64,000 nucleotides of DNA, from assembly GCF_019285735.1 (NCBI RefSeq), contig NZ_CP079107.1:3472001-3536000 (forward strand), in the 5' to 3' direction. Position numbers and translations under genes: made by a program. The DNA comes from Paeniglutamicibacter sp. Y32M11 (GTDB lineage Bacteria > Actinomycetota > Actinomycetes > Actinomycetales > Micrococcaceae). The stretch's first letter is position 1, and every line of letters begins with the position of its first letter. Positions 16,651-26,056 of this stretch are shown here, in pieces. The notes under the pieces are model-generated. The model had not been told where the DNA came from. It worked only from the letters and a program-made list of their open reading frames with translations, and did no database searches.

Positions 16651-18078
16651 GTGGGCAAGCCACTTCACTTCAACGCATTTGTCATGAATACGACCAGCCA
16701 CATCCACCACGGCCAATGGCGTCGCCCGGATGCCGGCCAGACGGAGTTCAACGACGTTAATACCTGGATCGATTTGGCGCATACCCTCGAAGCGGCAAAG
16801 TTCGACGCCATGTTCTTCGCCGATGTCTCGGGACTTTATGGGGACTCGGACGCAGACTTCGACGTCTACGCGAACGAGGGCCTACAGATCCCGTCCAACG
16901 ATCCCACCGTGCTCCTAGGTGCCCTCGCGGTCAGCACCAAACACATCGGCCTGGCCACCACCTCAAACGTGGTGCAGAACCACCCGTATAACTTTGCCCG
17001 GCAAATTTCCACGCTTGACCATATTTCCAACGGGCGAATCGCCTGGAACATCGTGACCGGCATCAACGACAATGCCTCACGCAACTATGGCCTGCCGCAG
17101 CTGACCGACCACGCCGAACGATATGCCTGGGCCGACGAATACGTTGATGTTGCCTACAAGCTCTGGGAAGGTTCCTGGGATGCCGAGGCACTGAAGCAGG
17201 ACAAGGAGAACGGGGTCTACTCCGATGCTGCCAAGATCCATAAGATCTACCACGAGGGTCCGCGTTACCGGGTCGAGGGGCCGCATCTGCCCTCGCCCTC
17301 ACCCCAGCGCACTCCGTTATTGTTCCAGGCCGGGTCCTCGGCTTCGGGCCGTGCCTTCGCCGCGCGTAATGCCGAGGCGACCTTCATCATTGCCCCGTCG
17401 CCGGCGATCGCCGCCGAGCTGATTTCAGATACCCGCCGGCTGGCCGGGGAATTTGGCCGTCATCCGGAGGACATCAAGTTCTTCCAGGGCTTGTCCTTCA
17501 TCATTGGCGACACCGAAGAAGAGGCCAAGGAGAAGGAGGCGTACTACGACCAGTTTGTGAGCGTCGACGGTTACTTGGCCCATTCGGCCATCGTGGACAA
17601 GACCGGACGCGTCTACCCGCCCGAAACTCGGATTGCCGATCTGGACACCAACACCGGCAAGGGCTTCTCCGAATGGGTATCCAAGCACATCACCGATCGT
17701 GAGCCGGTTGTCGCGGACATCGCTTGGCTTCAGGCCCGCAACACCCGCGTGGTGGGAACACCGGAGCAGATCGCGGACGAGATCGAGAAATGGCAGGCTG
17801 CGGGCGTGGATGGCATCAATGTCATCAACTGGGTGATTCCGGGTTCCTTTGAGGAGTTCGCCGACAAGGTTCTTCCCGTGTTGCGTGAACGGGGTCTGGC
17901 CCAAAGCGAATACGCAAAAGGAACCCTGCGCGAGAAGTTGTTTGGTGACGGTCCGCTGCTCAACGATCGCCACCCCGCGGCCGGTTACCGCGGCGCGTTC
18001 ACCTCGGGTCCAACCAGCTGGGAAGAGGCCGAGACCACGCGCGGCCTCGAGGTGCAGCGCGCCGGGGTGGAGTCTTGA
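16651..18078 (+). CDS. LLM-class flavin-dependent monooxygenase, NtaA/SnaA/DszA family
   Basis: A 475-residue paralogue of the protein at 8212-9612. The GTG at 16651 is preceded by AAAGGAG at 7 nt and lines up with the start of the paralogue (GKPLHFNAFVMNTTSHIHHG), so the longer open frame upstream is rejected. Shared motifs include FDAMFFADV, IPSNDPTVLLGALAVS, HPYNFARQISTLDHISNGR and LLFQAGSSASG. It needs reduced FMN from a separate reductase, and no such reductase is encoded in this locus. It is transcribed away from the importer operon, so it may share the operator region with it. A strong bidirectional terminator follows. Confidence 0.92.
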   Translation: MGKPLHFNAFVMNTTSHIHHGQWRRPDAGQTEFNDVNTWIDLAHTLEAAKFDAMFFADVSGLYGDSDADFDVYANEGLQIPSNDPTVLLGALAVSTKHIGLATTSNVVQNHPYNFARQISTLDHISNGRIAWNIVTGINDNASRNYGLPQLTDHAERYAWADEYVDVAYKLWEGSWDAEALKQDKENGVYSDAAKIHKIYHEGPRYRVEGPHLPSPSPQRTPLLFQAGSSASGRAFAARNAEATFIIAPSPAIAAELISDTRRLAGEFGRHPEDIKFFQGLSFIIGDTEEEAKEKEAYYDQFVSVDGYLAHSAIVDKTGRVYPPETRIADLDTNTGKGFSEWVSKHITDREPVVADIAWLQARNTRVVGTPEQIADEIEKWQAAGVDGINVINWVIPGSFEEFADKVLPVLRERGLAQSEYAKGTLREKLFGDGPLLNDRHPAAGYRGAFTSGPTSWEEAETTRGLEVQRAGVES

Positions 18079-18163
18079 GCGAGCTTAACCGTTGATACGC
18101 TGCCATCGTTGGCGCTGAAGACTAAAAGCAGCGGAGTCCCGGTGCTACCGGGGCTTTGAGACG

Positions 18164-18216
18164 CATACGGCTGAGGCCCGATGACCTTTAGCAGGTGATC
18201 GGGCCTCAGCCGTATG
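18164..18216. terminator. Bidirectional terminator, perfect 19-bp stem
   Basis: The arms 18164-18182 and 18198-18216 are perfectly complementary (CATACGGCTGAGGCCCGAT and its inverse) with a 15-nt loop. It sits between the convergent LLM monooxygenase and malic enzyme genes and can serve both. Confidence 0.85.
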
Positions 18217-18242
18217 TAGTATTGCTCCGCGTTAAGCCGAGG

Positions 18243-19418
18243 CTACTTCTCTTGTACTGCGTGTCCTACGGCGGCAGCGACGGCCGGCATGACGCGGGGG
18301 TCAAGCGGCGACGGCACGATGTGATCAGCGGCGAGGTCATCGCCCACCAGCTCGGCAATGGCGTGAGCCGCCGCCAGCTTCATGGCACCGGTGATGCGGC
18401 GTGCGCCGGCATCAAGTGCACCGCGGAAAATGCCCGGGAAGGCCAAGACGTTGTTGATCTGATTCGGGAAGTCCGAGCGTCCGGTGGCCACCACGGCGGC
18501 GTACTTGCGGGCAACATCCGGCATGACTTCCGGGTCAGGATTGGACAGCGCGAAGATGATGGCGTTCTCGTTCATCCTCGACAAGTCCTCTTCCACGAAT
18601 TTGGAGGAAGAGACACCCACGACAACGTCGGCGCCGTCGAGGGCTTCGCGGATGCCGCCGATCAGTCCGTCTTTGTTGGTCACCGCGGCGTATTTGGCCT
18701 TCACTGCGTTCAGGTCGTCGCGGTCGCGGTGGATGATTCCCTTGGAGTCGACCAGCACCACATCGCCTAGTCCGACGTTGATGAGGATCTCGGCGATGGC
18801 GATACCGGCAGCACCGGCACCGGAAATCACCGCGCGCATTGCGCCCAGTTCCTTGCCGGCCACCTTGGCGGCGTTGATCAATGATGCAAGAACCACCACG
18901 GCTGTACCGTGCTGGTCATCGTGCATGACCGGGCAGTCAAGAGCCTCAATGAGGCGTTCTTCGAGTTCGAAGCAACGCGGGGCAGAGATGTCTTCGAGGT
19001 TCACGGCACCAAAGCTAGGGCGCAGGCGGACCAGGGTCTCGATGATCTCATCAACGTTGGTGGTGTTCAGGACCAACGGGATGGAATCCAGGCCGCCGAA
19101 TTCCTTGAAGAGTGCGCTCTTGCCTTCCATGACCGGCAGCGAGGCGGCGGCACCGATATTGCCCAGTCCCAGCACGGCGGTGCCGTCGGAAACGACCACC
19201 ACCAGGCGTGAGGCCCAGGTGTGGGTGGCATGCATCTTCGGGTCGGCGGCGATCGCGCGTGACACCTGGGCGACACCCGGGGTGTAGGCAATGGAGAGGT
19301 CCCGCTTGGTGGCCAGCGGCATCTTGGACTGGACGGTGAGCTTGCCGCCAATGTGGGCGTCGAAGATGTCTGCGTCGGTGATGGATGCGGCAGCGTTAAG
19401 AGAGGTATCGATGGACAT
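18243..19418 (-). CDS. Malic enzyme (NAD(P)-dependent, short form without phosphotransacetylase domain)
   Basis: A 391-residue enzyme that decarboxylates malate to pyruvate with NAD+ or NADP+. Visible features are the N-terminal YTPGVAQVSRAI, the SRLVVVVSDGTAVLGLGNIG strand with the catalytic region, FNLEDIS-like NLEDISAPRCFELEERL with CPVMHDDQHGTAVVVLA, the Rossmann loop GAGAAGIAI and ALSNPDPE. The ATG at 19418 has AAGGAG at 8 nt, so the upstream in-frame codons are excluded. The length matches single-domain malic enzymes rather than the 750-residue MaeB type. It feeds pyruvate and reducing power; no operon partner is evident. Confidence 0.93.
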   Translation of the reverse strand: MSIDTSLNAAASITDADIFDAHIGGKLTVQSKMPLATKRDLSIAYTPGVAQVSRAIAADPKMHATHTWASRLVVVVSDGTAVLGLGNIGAAASLPVMEGKSALFKEFGGLDSIPLVLNTTNVDEIIETLVRLRPSFGAVNLEDISAPRCFELEERLIEALDCPVMHDDQHGTAVVVLASLINAAKVAGKELGAMRAVISGAGAAGIAIAEILINVGLGDVVLVDSKGIIHRDRDDLNAVKAKYAAVTNKDGLIGGIREALDGADVVVGVSSSKFVEEDLSRMNENAIIFALSNPDPEVMPDVARKYAAVVATGRSDFPNQINNVLAFPGIFRGALDAGARRITGAMKLAAAHAIAELVGDDLAADHIVPSPLDPRVMPAVAAAVGHAVQEK

Positions 19419-19765
19419 AATGGTCTCCTTGAAAGTTCTGAAGTGTTTCGAGGCGAGGGGCGATTCCGTGATCGCAGACGACGAAGATTCCGGCATTTCC
19501 ACTTCTATGTGGTGATTGCCTGGTTTCTTGCCTCGCTGTGCGTCTGCCGGCCGGGGGTGATGGCTGCGGCAACGTCGCACTGGTCAGTACTTTCTTTAGA
19601 CCGTAGTCCGTACTCTACTGCATTTCGCCGCACGCGTGCCACCATTTGGCGCAACCGACTGCAAAACTCCCAGCCACCGGGTGGACTCCAGAACCGGTCC
19701 TCCGCGCTGTCGAGGACAGAGCCAATCGTAGGATCACGGGCCCGCGGGAGCTGCGCTGTTTCGGG
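19419..19765. other. Intergenic region, 347 bp
   Basis: It lies between the end of the FecE-type ATPase gene and the start of the malic enzyme gene, both on the minus strand. It must hold the malic enzyme promoter. I see only a weak dyad (AGTAC and GTACT around 19588-19616) and no convincing coding frame or -35/-10 pair. Confidence 0.5.
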
Positions 19766-20551
19766 CTATTTCCGCGCGGAACCCCATGGAATCACCAAGG
19801 GAGTACCTGTCAAAGGATCCTGGATGATCATGCACGGCAGACCAAACACCTCCTGAACCAGTTCAGCTGTCACGATCTCCGATGGGTCCCCTGCAGCAAC
19901 CACCTTCCCCTCTTTCATGGCTATCAGGTGCGTTGCATAGCGGCACGCATGGTTCAGGTCATGCAGCACTGCCACCAAGGTCTGATTGTTCTCGCGGTTG
20001 AGTCGGCCAAAAAGCTCTAGCAATTCGATTTGGTGCGCAATGTCCAGATAGGTTGTCGGCTCGTCCAGGAGCAGCGTCGGGGTTTGTTGGGCCAGGGCCA
20101 TGGCTACCCAGACTCGTTGGCGCTGCCCGCCGGACAGCTCGTCGACCTGTCGCCCGGAAAGGTTTGCGACGTTCGTGGCGGCCATGGCCGCCACGACTGC
20201 CGCCTCGTCCGATGTCGACCATTGGCGGATCAGTGATTGATGCGGATAGCGGCCGCGGGCCACCAAGTCCGCCACGGAAATTCCGTCCGGAGCAGTCGAG
20301 GTCTGTGGCAGCAGCCCGAGCTTCCGCGCCACTTCCTTGGCCTTGTAGGAATGAATGGTGCGCCCGTCGAGCACTACCGACCCGGTCCGGGGCTTAAGCA
20401 AGCGGGAGAAGGCGCGCAACAGCGTCGATTTTCCACAGGCGTTGGGGCCGACGATGACGGTAAAGGCGCCCTCGGGAATCTTGACGCTCAGGTTCTCTGA
20501 GATCACGCGTTCGTCGTATGCCAAGGTGAGGGTCTCTGCTGCAAGTGCCAT
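19766..20551 (-). CDS. Iron-siderophore ABC transporter ATP-binding protein (FecE/FepC type)
   Basis: A 261-residue ATPase with Walker A GPNACGKST (residues 35-43), the Q-loop LLPQ, signature ELSGGQRQRVW, Walker B LLLDEPTTYLD and the switch histidine in VAVLHDLNHACRYA. The TTYLDIAHQIELLEL segment is characteristic of siderophore and B12 importers. It should energise the FecCD-type permeases encoded at 24900-27133, from which it is separated by the exporter pair and a decayed regulator. Ribosome binding is weak at the ATG. It is transcribed divergently from the exporter pair. Confidence 0.92.
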   Translation of the reverse strand: MALAAETLTLAYDERVISENLSVKIPEGAFTVIVGPNACGKSTLLRAFSRLLKPRTGSVVLDGRTIHSYKAKEVARKLGLLPQTSTAPDGISVADLVARGRYPHQSLIRQWSTSDEAAVVAAMAATNVANLSGRQVDELSGGQRQRVWVAMALAQQTPTLLLDEPTTYLDIAHQIELLELFGRLNRENNQTLVAVLHDLNHACRYATHLIAMKEGKVVAAGDPSEIVTAELVQEVFGLPCMIIQDPLTGTPLVIPWGSARK

Positions 20552-20751
20552 GGAGCGTTACTTTCGCTGTTGGTCGGCTCCCCCTGCGGGGAGCAATTGC
20601 TCGGGACCGGGGAAATCACACTGTTCCCGGCGTTGGGTACAACACAAGCAAAGCAGGAGAAATCGCCGAAACATGCAGTTTTTCGCCGATCTGTCCGTCT
20701 GGCGATACAGCATGTCCAGCCCGACCCACGGGCATTGCATAGGCTCTTGAG

Positions 20752-22434
20752 GTGGCCCCCAATATAAACAAGAACCAGCGCACCGTTGACCGGGATTTGA
20801 CCCCGGATTTCTCCGCCATCGCGGCGGGCAAACATGCCCTGCGCCATGGCGCATTCGCCGACGGACGCGGCCTGCAACTGGGCGCCTCGACCGCCCTACT
20901 GATGATCCACCAGGTCTGCGAGGCGCTGGTGCCGGTGCTGATCGGGGTGGGCATCGACAAGGCCATCGGCCCCTCGGACTTAAGCGCCCTGCTATGGATA
21001 CTCGGCGCGCTAGCGGGCCTTTTTTTGATGCTGACCTACAGCTGGCGGCACGGCTACCGGCTGACCAATCGGGTCTACGGATTCGGCGACCACTCCCTGC
21101 GCCAAATGGTCATCGCCAAGGTGCTCCATCCGCGGGCCACCGGCAAGCAATTCGGTGCCGGACGAACGCTGAACATCGCCACCTCCGACACGGCAATCAC
21201 CGCCGGATTGAGCTGGACCATCTCTCAGATGAGCGCGAGCCTCGCGGCACTCATCACCGCCGCGGCAGCGCTGCTGCTGATTTCTTGGCAGCTGGGCCTG
21301 TTGGTGCTGGTTGCCACAGTGGTGTTCCTGGTGCTCATGCACTTCATCACCGCCCCACTGGAGCGGCGCACGCACCTGCAGCAGGAACGCGCCGCCGAGG
21401 CAACGGGCCTGGCCACCGACCTGGTCTCCGGGTTGCGCGTACTCCAGGGCCTGGGCGCCACCCGCACGGCCACCGAACGCTACCGCGACACCAGCAGGGC
21501 CTCGCTGCAGGCGGCACTTGGCACCGCAAAATCCGAGGCCCTCTTTTCCACCGTCACCCTTGGCCTCAGTGCCATGTTCCTGGCCGCCATCACCTGGGCT
21601 GCCGCGTCCATGACACTGGCCGGCGAGATCAGCATCGGCCAGCTGGTCACCGTGGTGGGCCTGGCTCAATTCATCCAGGAGCCGCTGAGCTCCCTGGCGT
21701 ACTACCCGGCAGCCCTGGCTCAAAAGCGCGCGGCGGCCAAGCGCATTGCCACGCTGTTGAACACCGAGGTTGGTTCCGGTGCGCATGTGGTGGTGCGCGC
21801 CGACCCGACACCCACCGACCAGGTGGCCTTCAGCGAGCTGCTGGTCCGCGGCGAGGGGCAGCGCCCCGATATCCGGCTGCTGCCAGGAAGCATGACGGGC
21901 CTGCGCACCGATGCACGAAGCGCACGTGAGTTGGGCATGCTGCTGGCCGGGCGCACCGGTGACGCCGGTGCGCGGCTGCTGATCAACGGCGCCCCCGCCG
22001 ACTCGCTGGCGACGCTGCGCTCCACGGTGTTCGTGGCCGACCACGACGCGGCGATTTTCACGGGATCGTTCCGTGAGAACCTGCACGCGCCCCGGCTACT
22101 GGAGTCCGTGCTGAAAGCCACCGGCCTGGCCGAGCTCTGCGCCAGGCTCCCGCTGGGCCTGGATGCACGGGTTGGCGAGCAGGGCAGTGCACTTTCCGGC
22201 GGCCAGCGCCAGCGGCTGCTGCTAGCCAGGGCCCTGCACCAGAGACAGCCGGTCATTGTGCTCACCGATCCGACCACGGCCCTGGACTCGGTCAGCGAGG
22301 CTCGCATCGCCGTGGCACTTGGCTCCCTGCGGGATGCGACCCTGCTGGTCATCTCGGATTCCCCGATGCTACTGGGGGCCTGCGACACCGTCATCGACAC
22401 CACCTCACTGCACACGGCCGGAGTAAACCCATGA
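20752..22434 (+). CDS. ABC exporter-fold subunit with degenerate ATPase site (heterodimer half 1)
   Basis: A 560-residue half-transporter: membrane domain (about residues 30-315) and nucleotide-binding domain (about 340-550). The signature LSGGQ is intact (481-485). The Walker A position reads LRTDARSAR (384-392), with neither the glycines nor the lysine. Walker B reads VIVLTDP, so the magnesium-binding Asp is Thr505 and the catalytic Glu is Asp506. The H-loop histidine is absent (VISDSP). It overlaps the second subunit gene by 4 nt and certainly forms a heterodimer with it. The GTG start has only a weak ribosome binding site. The siderophore context suggests iron-chelate transport. Confidence 0.9.
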   Translation: MAPNINKNQRTVDRDLTPDFSAIAAGKHALRHGAFADGRGLQLGASTALLMIHQVCEALVPVLIGVGIDKAIGPSDLSALLWILGALAGLFLMLTYSWRHGYRLTNRVYGFGDHSLRQMVIAKVLHPRATGKQFGAGRTLNIATSDTAITAGLSWTISQMSASLAALITAAAALLLISWQLGLLVLVATVVFLVLMHFITAPLERRTHLQQERAAEATGLATDLVSGLRVLQGLGATRTATERYRDTSRASLQAALGTAKSEALFSTVTLGLSAMFLAAITWAAASMTLAGEISIGQLVTVVGLAQFIQEPLSSLAYYPAALAQKRAAAKRIATLLNTEVGSGAHVVVRADPTPTDQVAFSELLVRGEGQRPDIRLLPGSMTGLRTDARSARELGMLLAGRTGDAGARLLINGAPADSLATLRSTVFVADHDAAIFTGSFRENLHAPRLLESVLKATGLAELCARLPLGLDARVGEQGSALSGGQRQRLLLARALHQRQPVIVLTDPTTALDSVSEARIAVALGSLRDATLLVISDSPMLLGACDTVIDTTSLHTAGVNP

Positions 22435-24188
22435 GCGAATCAACCACCGGGGTTCCCGCGGCCGACCGGCTGCCGATCGCCGACCGCCGGTCCACCTGGC
22501 ACCACGTGATCCGAATCTTCGGGGCCCGTCGCTGGCTGGTGGCGCTGACGGCGTTCACGCTACTCTGCGTTGCGGTCACCGGACTGGCGATTCCCGCGCT
22601 GCTCGGCGTGATCGTTGACGTCGTCTCCGCTCAACGGGGGTCCCAGGCGCTGCTCAATTCCTTGGGGCTGCTGTTCCTTGCGGCGCTTGCCACAGGGATC
22701 CTGACAGGTATTTCCCAGGTGCTGCTGGCCAAGCTGGGCCAAAGCGGCCTGGCCCAGCTGCGCGAGGAAGTCTTCGAATCCGCCATGGAGCTGCCCCAGG
22801 AACGCCTGGAGCGTGCCGGCAGTGGGGACTTGATTTCGCGAGTCTCCCGTGACGTGGACGCCACCAACGAGGCCATCGGCGGAATCTTGCCGACCTTCAT
22901 CTCCGCGCTGTTCACGATTGCGCTGACCCTGCTGGGGCTCGGGGTGCTCGACTGGCGCTTCGCGGCCGTCACCCTGTTGTGCATCCCGATCCATGTCCTG
23001 GCGCTGCGTTCCTTCCTGCGCCGCAGCGGCCCGATCTACCGGGCGATGCGCGTGGCGGAAGCTGAACGAGGCCAGCACCTGCTCGAGGCCACCGGCGGCG
23101 CAGACACCATCAGGGCGCTGGGCGTGGAACAGCACCACGTCTCGACGGTAGCCGCGTCCAGCCGCGGCGCCGTGGCCCTGATGCTCAAGGCCGTGGTGGT
23201 TTCCTCGCGGTTCTACGGGTGGCTGAATATGGCCGAGCTGCTGGGCATGGCCGCGATCCTGTCCACCGGGTTCTTCTTAGTCCGCGCCGATGCCGTCACC
23301 ATTGGTGCGGCGACCGCGGCCGCCCTGTTTTTCCACCGGCTGTTCGGGCCGATCGGCGCCCTGCTGGCCAACGTCGACGAGCTGCAAAAGGCCGGGGCCG
23401 GGCTTGCACGCCTGGTCGGCCTGATCGATTCGGACCGCGAGCGCGAAGACCCCGCCGCCGTCACTCACCCAGGCAGCGCCCCGGGTGTGGTGGTCAGCGG
23501 ACTGTCCGCCGGCTACCAGGATGCACCGGCAGTGATCACCGACTTCGAGCTGAGCATTGCCCCGGGCGAGCTGGTGGCCCTGGTCGGATCCAGCGGTGCC
23601 GGCAAGACCACGCTGGCCCGCGTGCTGGCCGGAAGCTTGGAACCCGGAGCGGGTACTGTGCTGCTTGATGCGTCCGCGGCCCCGCGGCTGGGCCACAGCA
23701 CCCTGCTGGTCAGCCAGGAGGTGCACGTCTTCAGCGGCACCATCGCCGAAAACCTGCTGTTGGCCGCACCCACAAGCACCTCGGAAGAACTGATCCAGGC
23801 CGTACTCGAGGCCGAAGCCCACTGGGTCATGGCCTTGCCCGAGGGGCTCGAGACCATGGTGGGTCACGGTGCGTTGCAGCTGACCGGCGAGCAATCACAG
23901 CATCTAGCACTGGTGCGGGCGCTGCTGAACCGAGCCGGCCTAGTGGTGCTCGACGAGGCCACAGCGGAGGGTGGATCGGCAAGCGCCGCGCTGATGGAAC
24001 GCGTTGCCATGCGCATCACCCGCGGCCGCACCGCGGTGGTGGTGGCGCACCGACTCTCCCAGGCGGCCCAGGCCGACCGCATTCTGGTCATGGAGGACGG
24101 GCGGATCGTCGAGCAGGGCAGCCACAACGTGCTGCTGACCGCCGGCGGAACCTACGCGACCTTATGGGCGGCCTGGAGTGCCCGGTGA
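22431..24188 (+). CDS. ABC exporter-fold subunit with intact Walker motifs (heterodimer half 2)
   Basis: A 585-residue half-transporter with six membrane helices in the first 310 residues and a nucleotide-binding domain after about 345. Walker A GSSGAGKTT (386-394), Walker B LVVLDEA with catalytic Glu509 and the switch histidine His540 are all present. Its own signature is altered to LTGEQ (484-488). It thus complements the first subunit: only the site made of this Walker A/B and the partner LSGGQ can hydrolyse ATP. Possible roles are siderophore export or IrtAB-like uptake of ferric siderophore; the neighbouring siderophore-interacting reductase makes the second worth considering. Confidence 0.9.
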   Translation: MSESTTGVPAADRLPIADRRSTWHHVIRIFGARRWLVALTAFTLLCVAVTGLAIPALLGVIVDVVSAQRGSQALLNSLGLLFLAALATGILTGISQVLLAKLGQSGLAQLREEVFESAMELPQERLERAGSGDLISRVSRDVDATNEAIGGILPTFISALFTIALTLLGLGVLDWRFAAVTLLCIPIHVLALRSFLRRSGPIYRAMRVAEAERGQHLLEATGGADTIRALGVEQHHVSTVAASSRGAVALMLKAVVVSSRFYGWLNMAELLGMAAILSTGFFLVRADAVTIGAATAAALFFHRLFGPIGALLANVDELQKAGAGLARLVGLIDSDREREDPAAVTHPGSAPGVVVSGLSAGYQDAPAVITDFELSIAPGELVALVGSSGAGKTTLARVLAGSLEPGAGTVLLDASAAPRLGHSTLLVSQEVHVFSGTIAENLLLAAPTSTSEELIQAVLEAEAHWVMALPEGLETMVGHGALQLTGEQSQHLALVRALLNRAGLVVLDEATAEGGSASAALMERVAMRITRGRTAVVVAHRLSQAAQADRILVMEDGRIVEQGSHNVLLTAGGTYATLWAAWSAR

Positions 24189-24301
24189 GGCGATCCCGTC
24201 TCGCGGGATTCCGGGTGGGCTGCGCCGGGTGGGCGGCCGTGCGCCGGTAGACGGCCAATGGAGAACCTTGTGAAGTCAGGGGTTCTTCTTTCAGGGATGC
24301 A

Positions 24302-24890
24302 GTGTTCTTGCCTCCCGTCCAGTCCACACCCACGAATTTCGGCGCACCACTGCTGAATTGCCTGAAAATGCTTGAAATCCGCCACGATGACCTGCGCCCC
24401 GAACAGATACACCTGCACACCCACTTCCACCTCGTTTACCCTGCCACCGGCGTGCTGTCCCTTGTCACGCAGCAGGGTTCGTGGATCGCCCCTTCGAACC
24501 GAGTGGTATGGATCCCCGCGGGCTTCCAGCACCAACACCGAGCCCACGGCCCGACAGATATGCGCTCATGTCCTTGGACCCCATGTTGGCCGGAAGACTC
24601 CCGGCGCACCCCCGGTTCTTGCCGTCAGCGCGCTGGTCAGGGGCCCAACATTGGCGCTCGCCGGATGCTCGCCAACGCCTCCGAGAGGTGTTCATCGAAG
24701 ACTAGGTCTCTGCGTCGGAACAGCCGCTGCACTGGCCCGAGCCCTCCGATGACCGATGCTGGCCGACGGGGTTTCGATGATCGACACGGCGGTCTCCTGT
24801 GGCTGGTCGAACCCCAGCGCGTGCATAGAGATCTTCTCCATGTTGGCGGCCCAGCACGCTTCTTGCAGCCTCGTGCACCCGGGGCTGCAG
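24302..24890 (+). pseudogene. Decayed AraC-family regulator
   Basis: The first about 90 codons (from 24302) read as the N-terminal sensing domain of an AraC regulator, with HTHFHLVYPATGVLSLVTQQ and VVWIPAGFQHQHRAHG. The homology then jumps frame: LDPMLAGRLPAHPRFLP (around 24570-24625), then VLAVSALVRGPTLALAG, then QRLREVFIED and EQPLHWPEPSDD. It finally reads DTAVSCGWSNPSACIEIFSML (around 24780-24845), which is the second half of an AraC HTH. Around 40-50 residues of the first HTH helix region appear lost. At least three frameshifts plus a deletion mean no functional protein. It probably once controlled the siderophore genes around it. Confidence 0.8.
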
Positions 24891-24899
24891 CGGTTCTCG

Positions 24900-26039
24900 C
24901 TAGCTGCGCTTGGCCTCGCGGAAGAGCAAGAACATCAGGTAGATCCCGCCGAGGCTCACGGTGACCACGCCGACCGGCAGCTGGATCGGGGCCAGGGCGT
25001 GCTGGGCCAGCAGATCACTGGCCAGCAGCAACAGGGCGCCAAAGACGGCTGCTGAGACCATGGACACCCGCCCACTGGCGGTCATGCGCCGGGCGATCTG
25101 CGGGGCCGCCAGCGCAACGAAGGAGATGGGTCCGGCGGCGGCGGTGCAGATCGCGGTCAGGCACACGCCGATCACCAGCAGCCACAGCTTGGCGCCCTCG
25201 GTACTAATGCCCTGCGCCGCGGCGGCGTCATCCCCCATTTCCAGACCCTGCAGCGGCCTAGACAACAGCATCAGCGCCGGCACCAGGGCCACGGCAATGA
25301 GCAGCAGCGGAACCGCGCGCTCCCAGCCGGCGGTATTCAGCGAGCCGGACCCCCAGATCGCCGCCATGAGGGCCAGTTGCAGGTCCGCCTTGATGATCAT
25401 CCAGGTGTTGATGGAGCCGAGCATCGCGCTGATGCCAATGCCGACGATGATCAGCCTAAAGCCGTGGATGCCGCGCTTGAATGCCAGCAGGTAGACCACC
25501 GCCGCGGTGGCCAGGCCACCGGCAAACGCGCCGATGGTGGTGGAAAGAAATCCGCCGCCCAGCAGCAGCATGGAGATCAGCGCACCGGTATAGGCTCCGG
25601 CATTAAAGCCGATGATGTCGGGGCTGCCCAGCGGGTTGCGGGTCAGCGACTGGAAGATCGCGCCGCTGATGCCCAGCGCCCCGCCGATCACGATCGCCAT
25701 GAGCACCCGCGGCAGGCGCCAGGAGATGACCACCAGTTCGGTCTTCGCCGTGCCCTGTCCCAAAAGCGCCTGAAGGACCTCGGCTGGGGTGAGGGTGAAG
25801 CTGCCCATGGCCATCCCGGCCACGGCCAGGGCACCAATAAGCGCCACTGCGACCGCGCCAGTCAGTGCGGGGCGAGCGCGCAGCAGCAGGGAGGGGCCGC
25901 TGTCCCCGGCCCGCAGCCGCCAGACGCGTTCCCCGAAATTGATGGGGGAAGGGCCCGCGGGGGCCAGAACCCCCGAGGGGCTCTGCGGTGCTGCGGGTTC
26001 TTCGTGTGCTGCGGGCTTCGCCGCCAGAAAGGTGGGCAT
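24900..26039 (-). CDS. Iron-siderophore ABC transporter permease (FecCD family)
   Basis: A 379-residue membrane protein with about ten membrane helices after a proline/alanine-rich cytosolic N-terminus of some 60 residues. FecCD motifs include WRLPRVLMAIVIGGALGISG, FQSLTRNPLGSPDIIGFNAGA and GPISFVALAAPQIARRM near the C-terminus, where the ATPase docks. The start is uncertain: a GTG at 26060 would overlap the upstream stop by 4 nt (GTGA), while ATG at 26039 has AGAGAAG upstream. It is the last gene of the minus-strand uptake operon. The FecE partner lies at 19766-20551. Confidence 0.9.
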   Translation of the reverse strand: MPTFLAAKPAAHEEPAAPQSPSGVLAPAGPSPINFGERVWRLRAGDSGPSLLLRARPALTGAVAVALIGALAVAGMAMGSFTLTPAEVLQALLGQGTAKTELVVISWRLPRVLMAIVIGGALGISGAIFQSLTRNPLGSPDIIGFNAGAYTGALISMLLLGGGFLSTTIGAFAGGLATAAVVYLLAFKRGIHGFRLIIVGIGISAMLGSINTWMIIKADLQLALMAAIWGSGSLNTAGWERAVPLLLIAVALVPALMLLSRPLQGLEMGDDAAAAQGISTEGAKLWLLVIGVCLTAICTAAAGPISFVALAAPQIARRMTASGRVSMVSAAVFGALLLLASDLLAQHALAPIQLPVGVVTVSLGGIYLMFLLFREAKRS

Positions 26040-26056
26040 GAGCGTGTCTTCTCTTT

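Noticed and set aside
21010-22086. 358-codon open frame on the minus strand
   Set aside because: It is antisense to the first exporter subunit, with no motifs.
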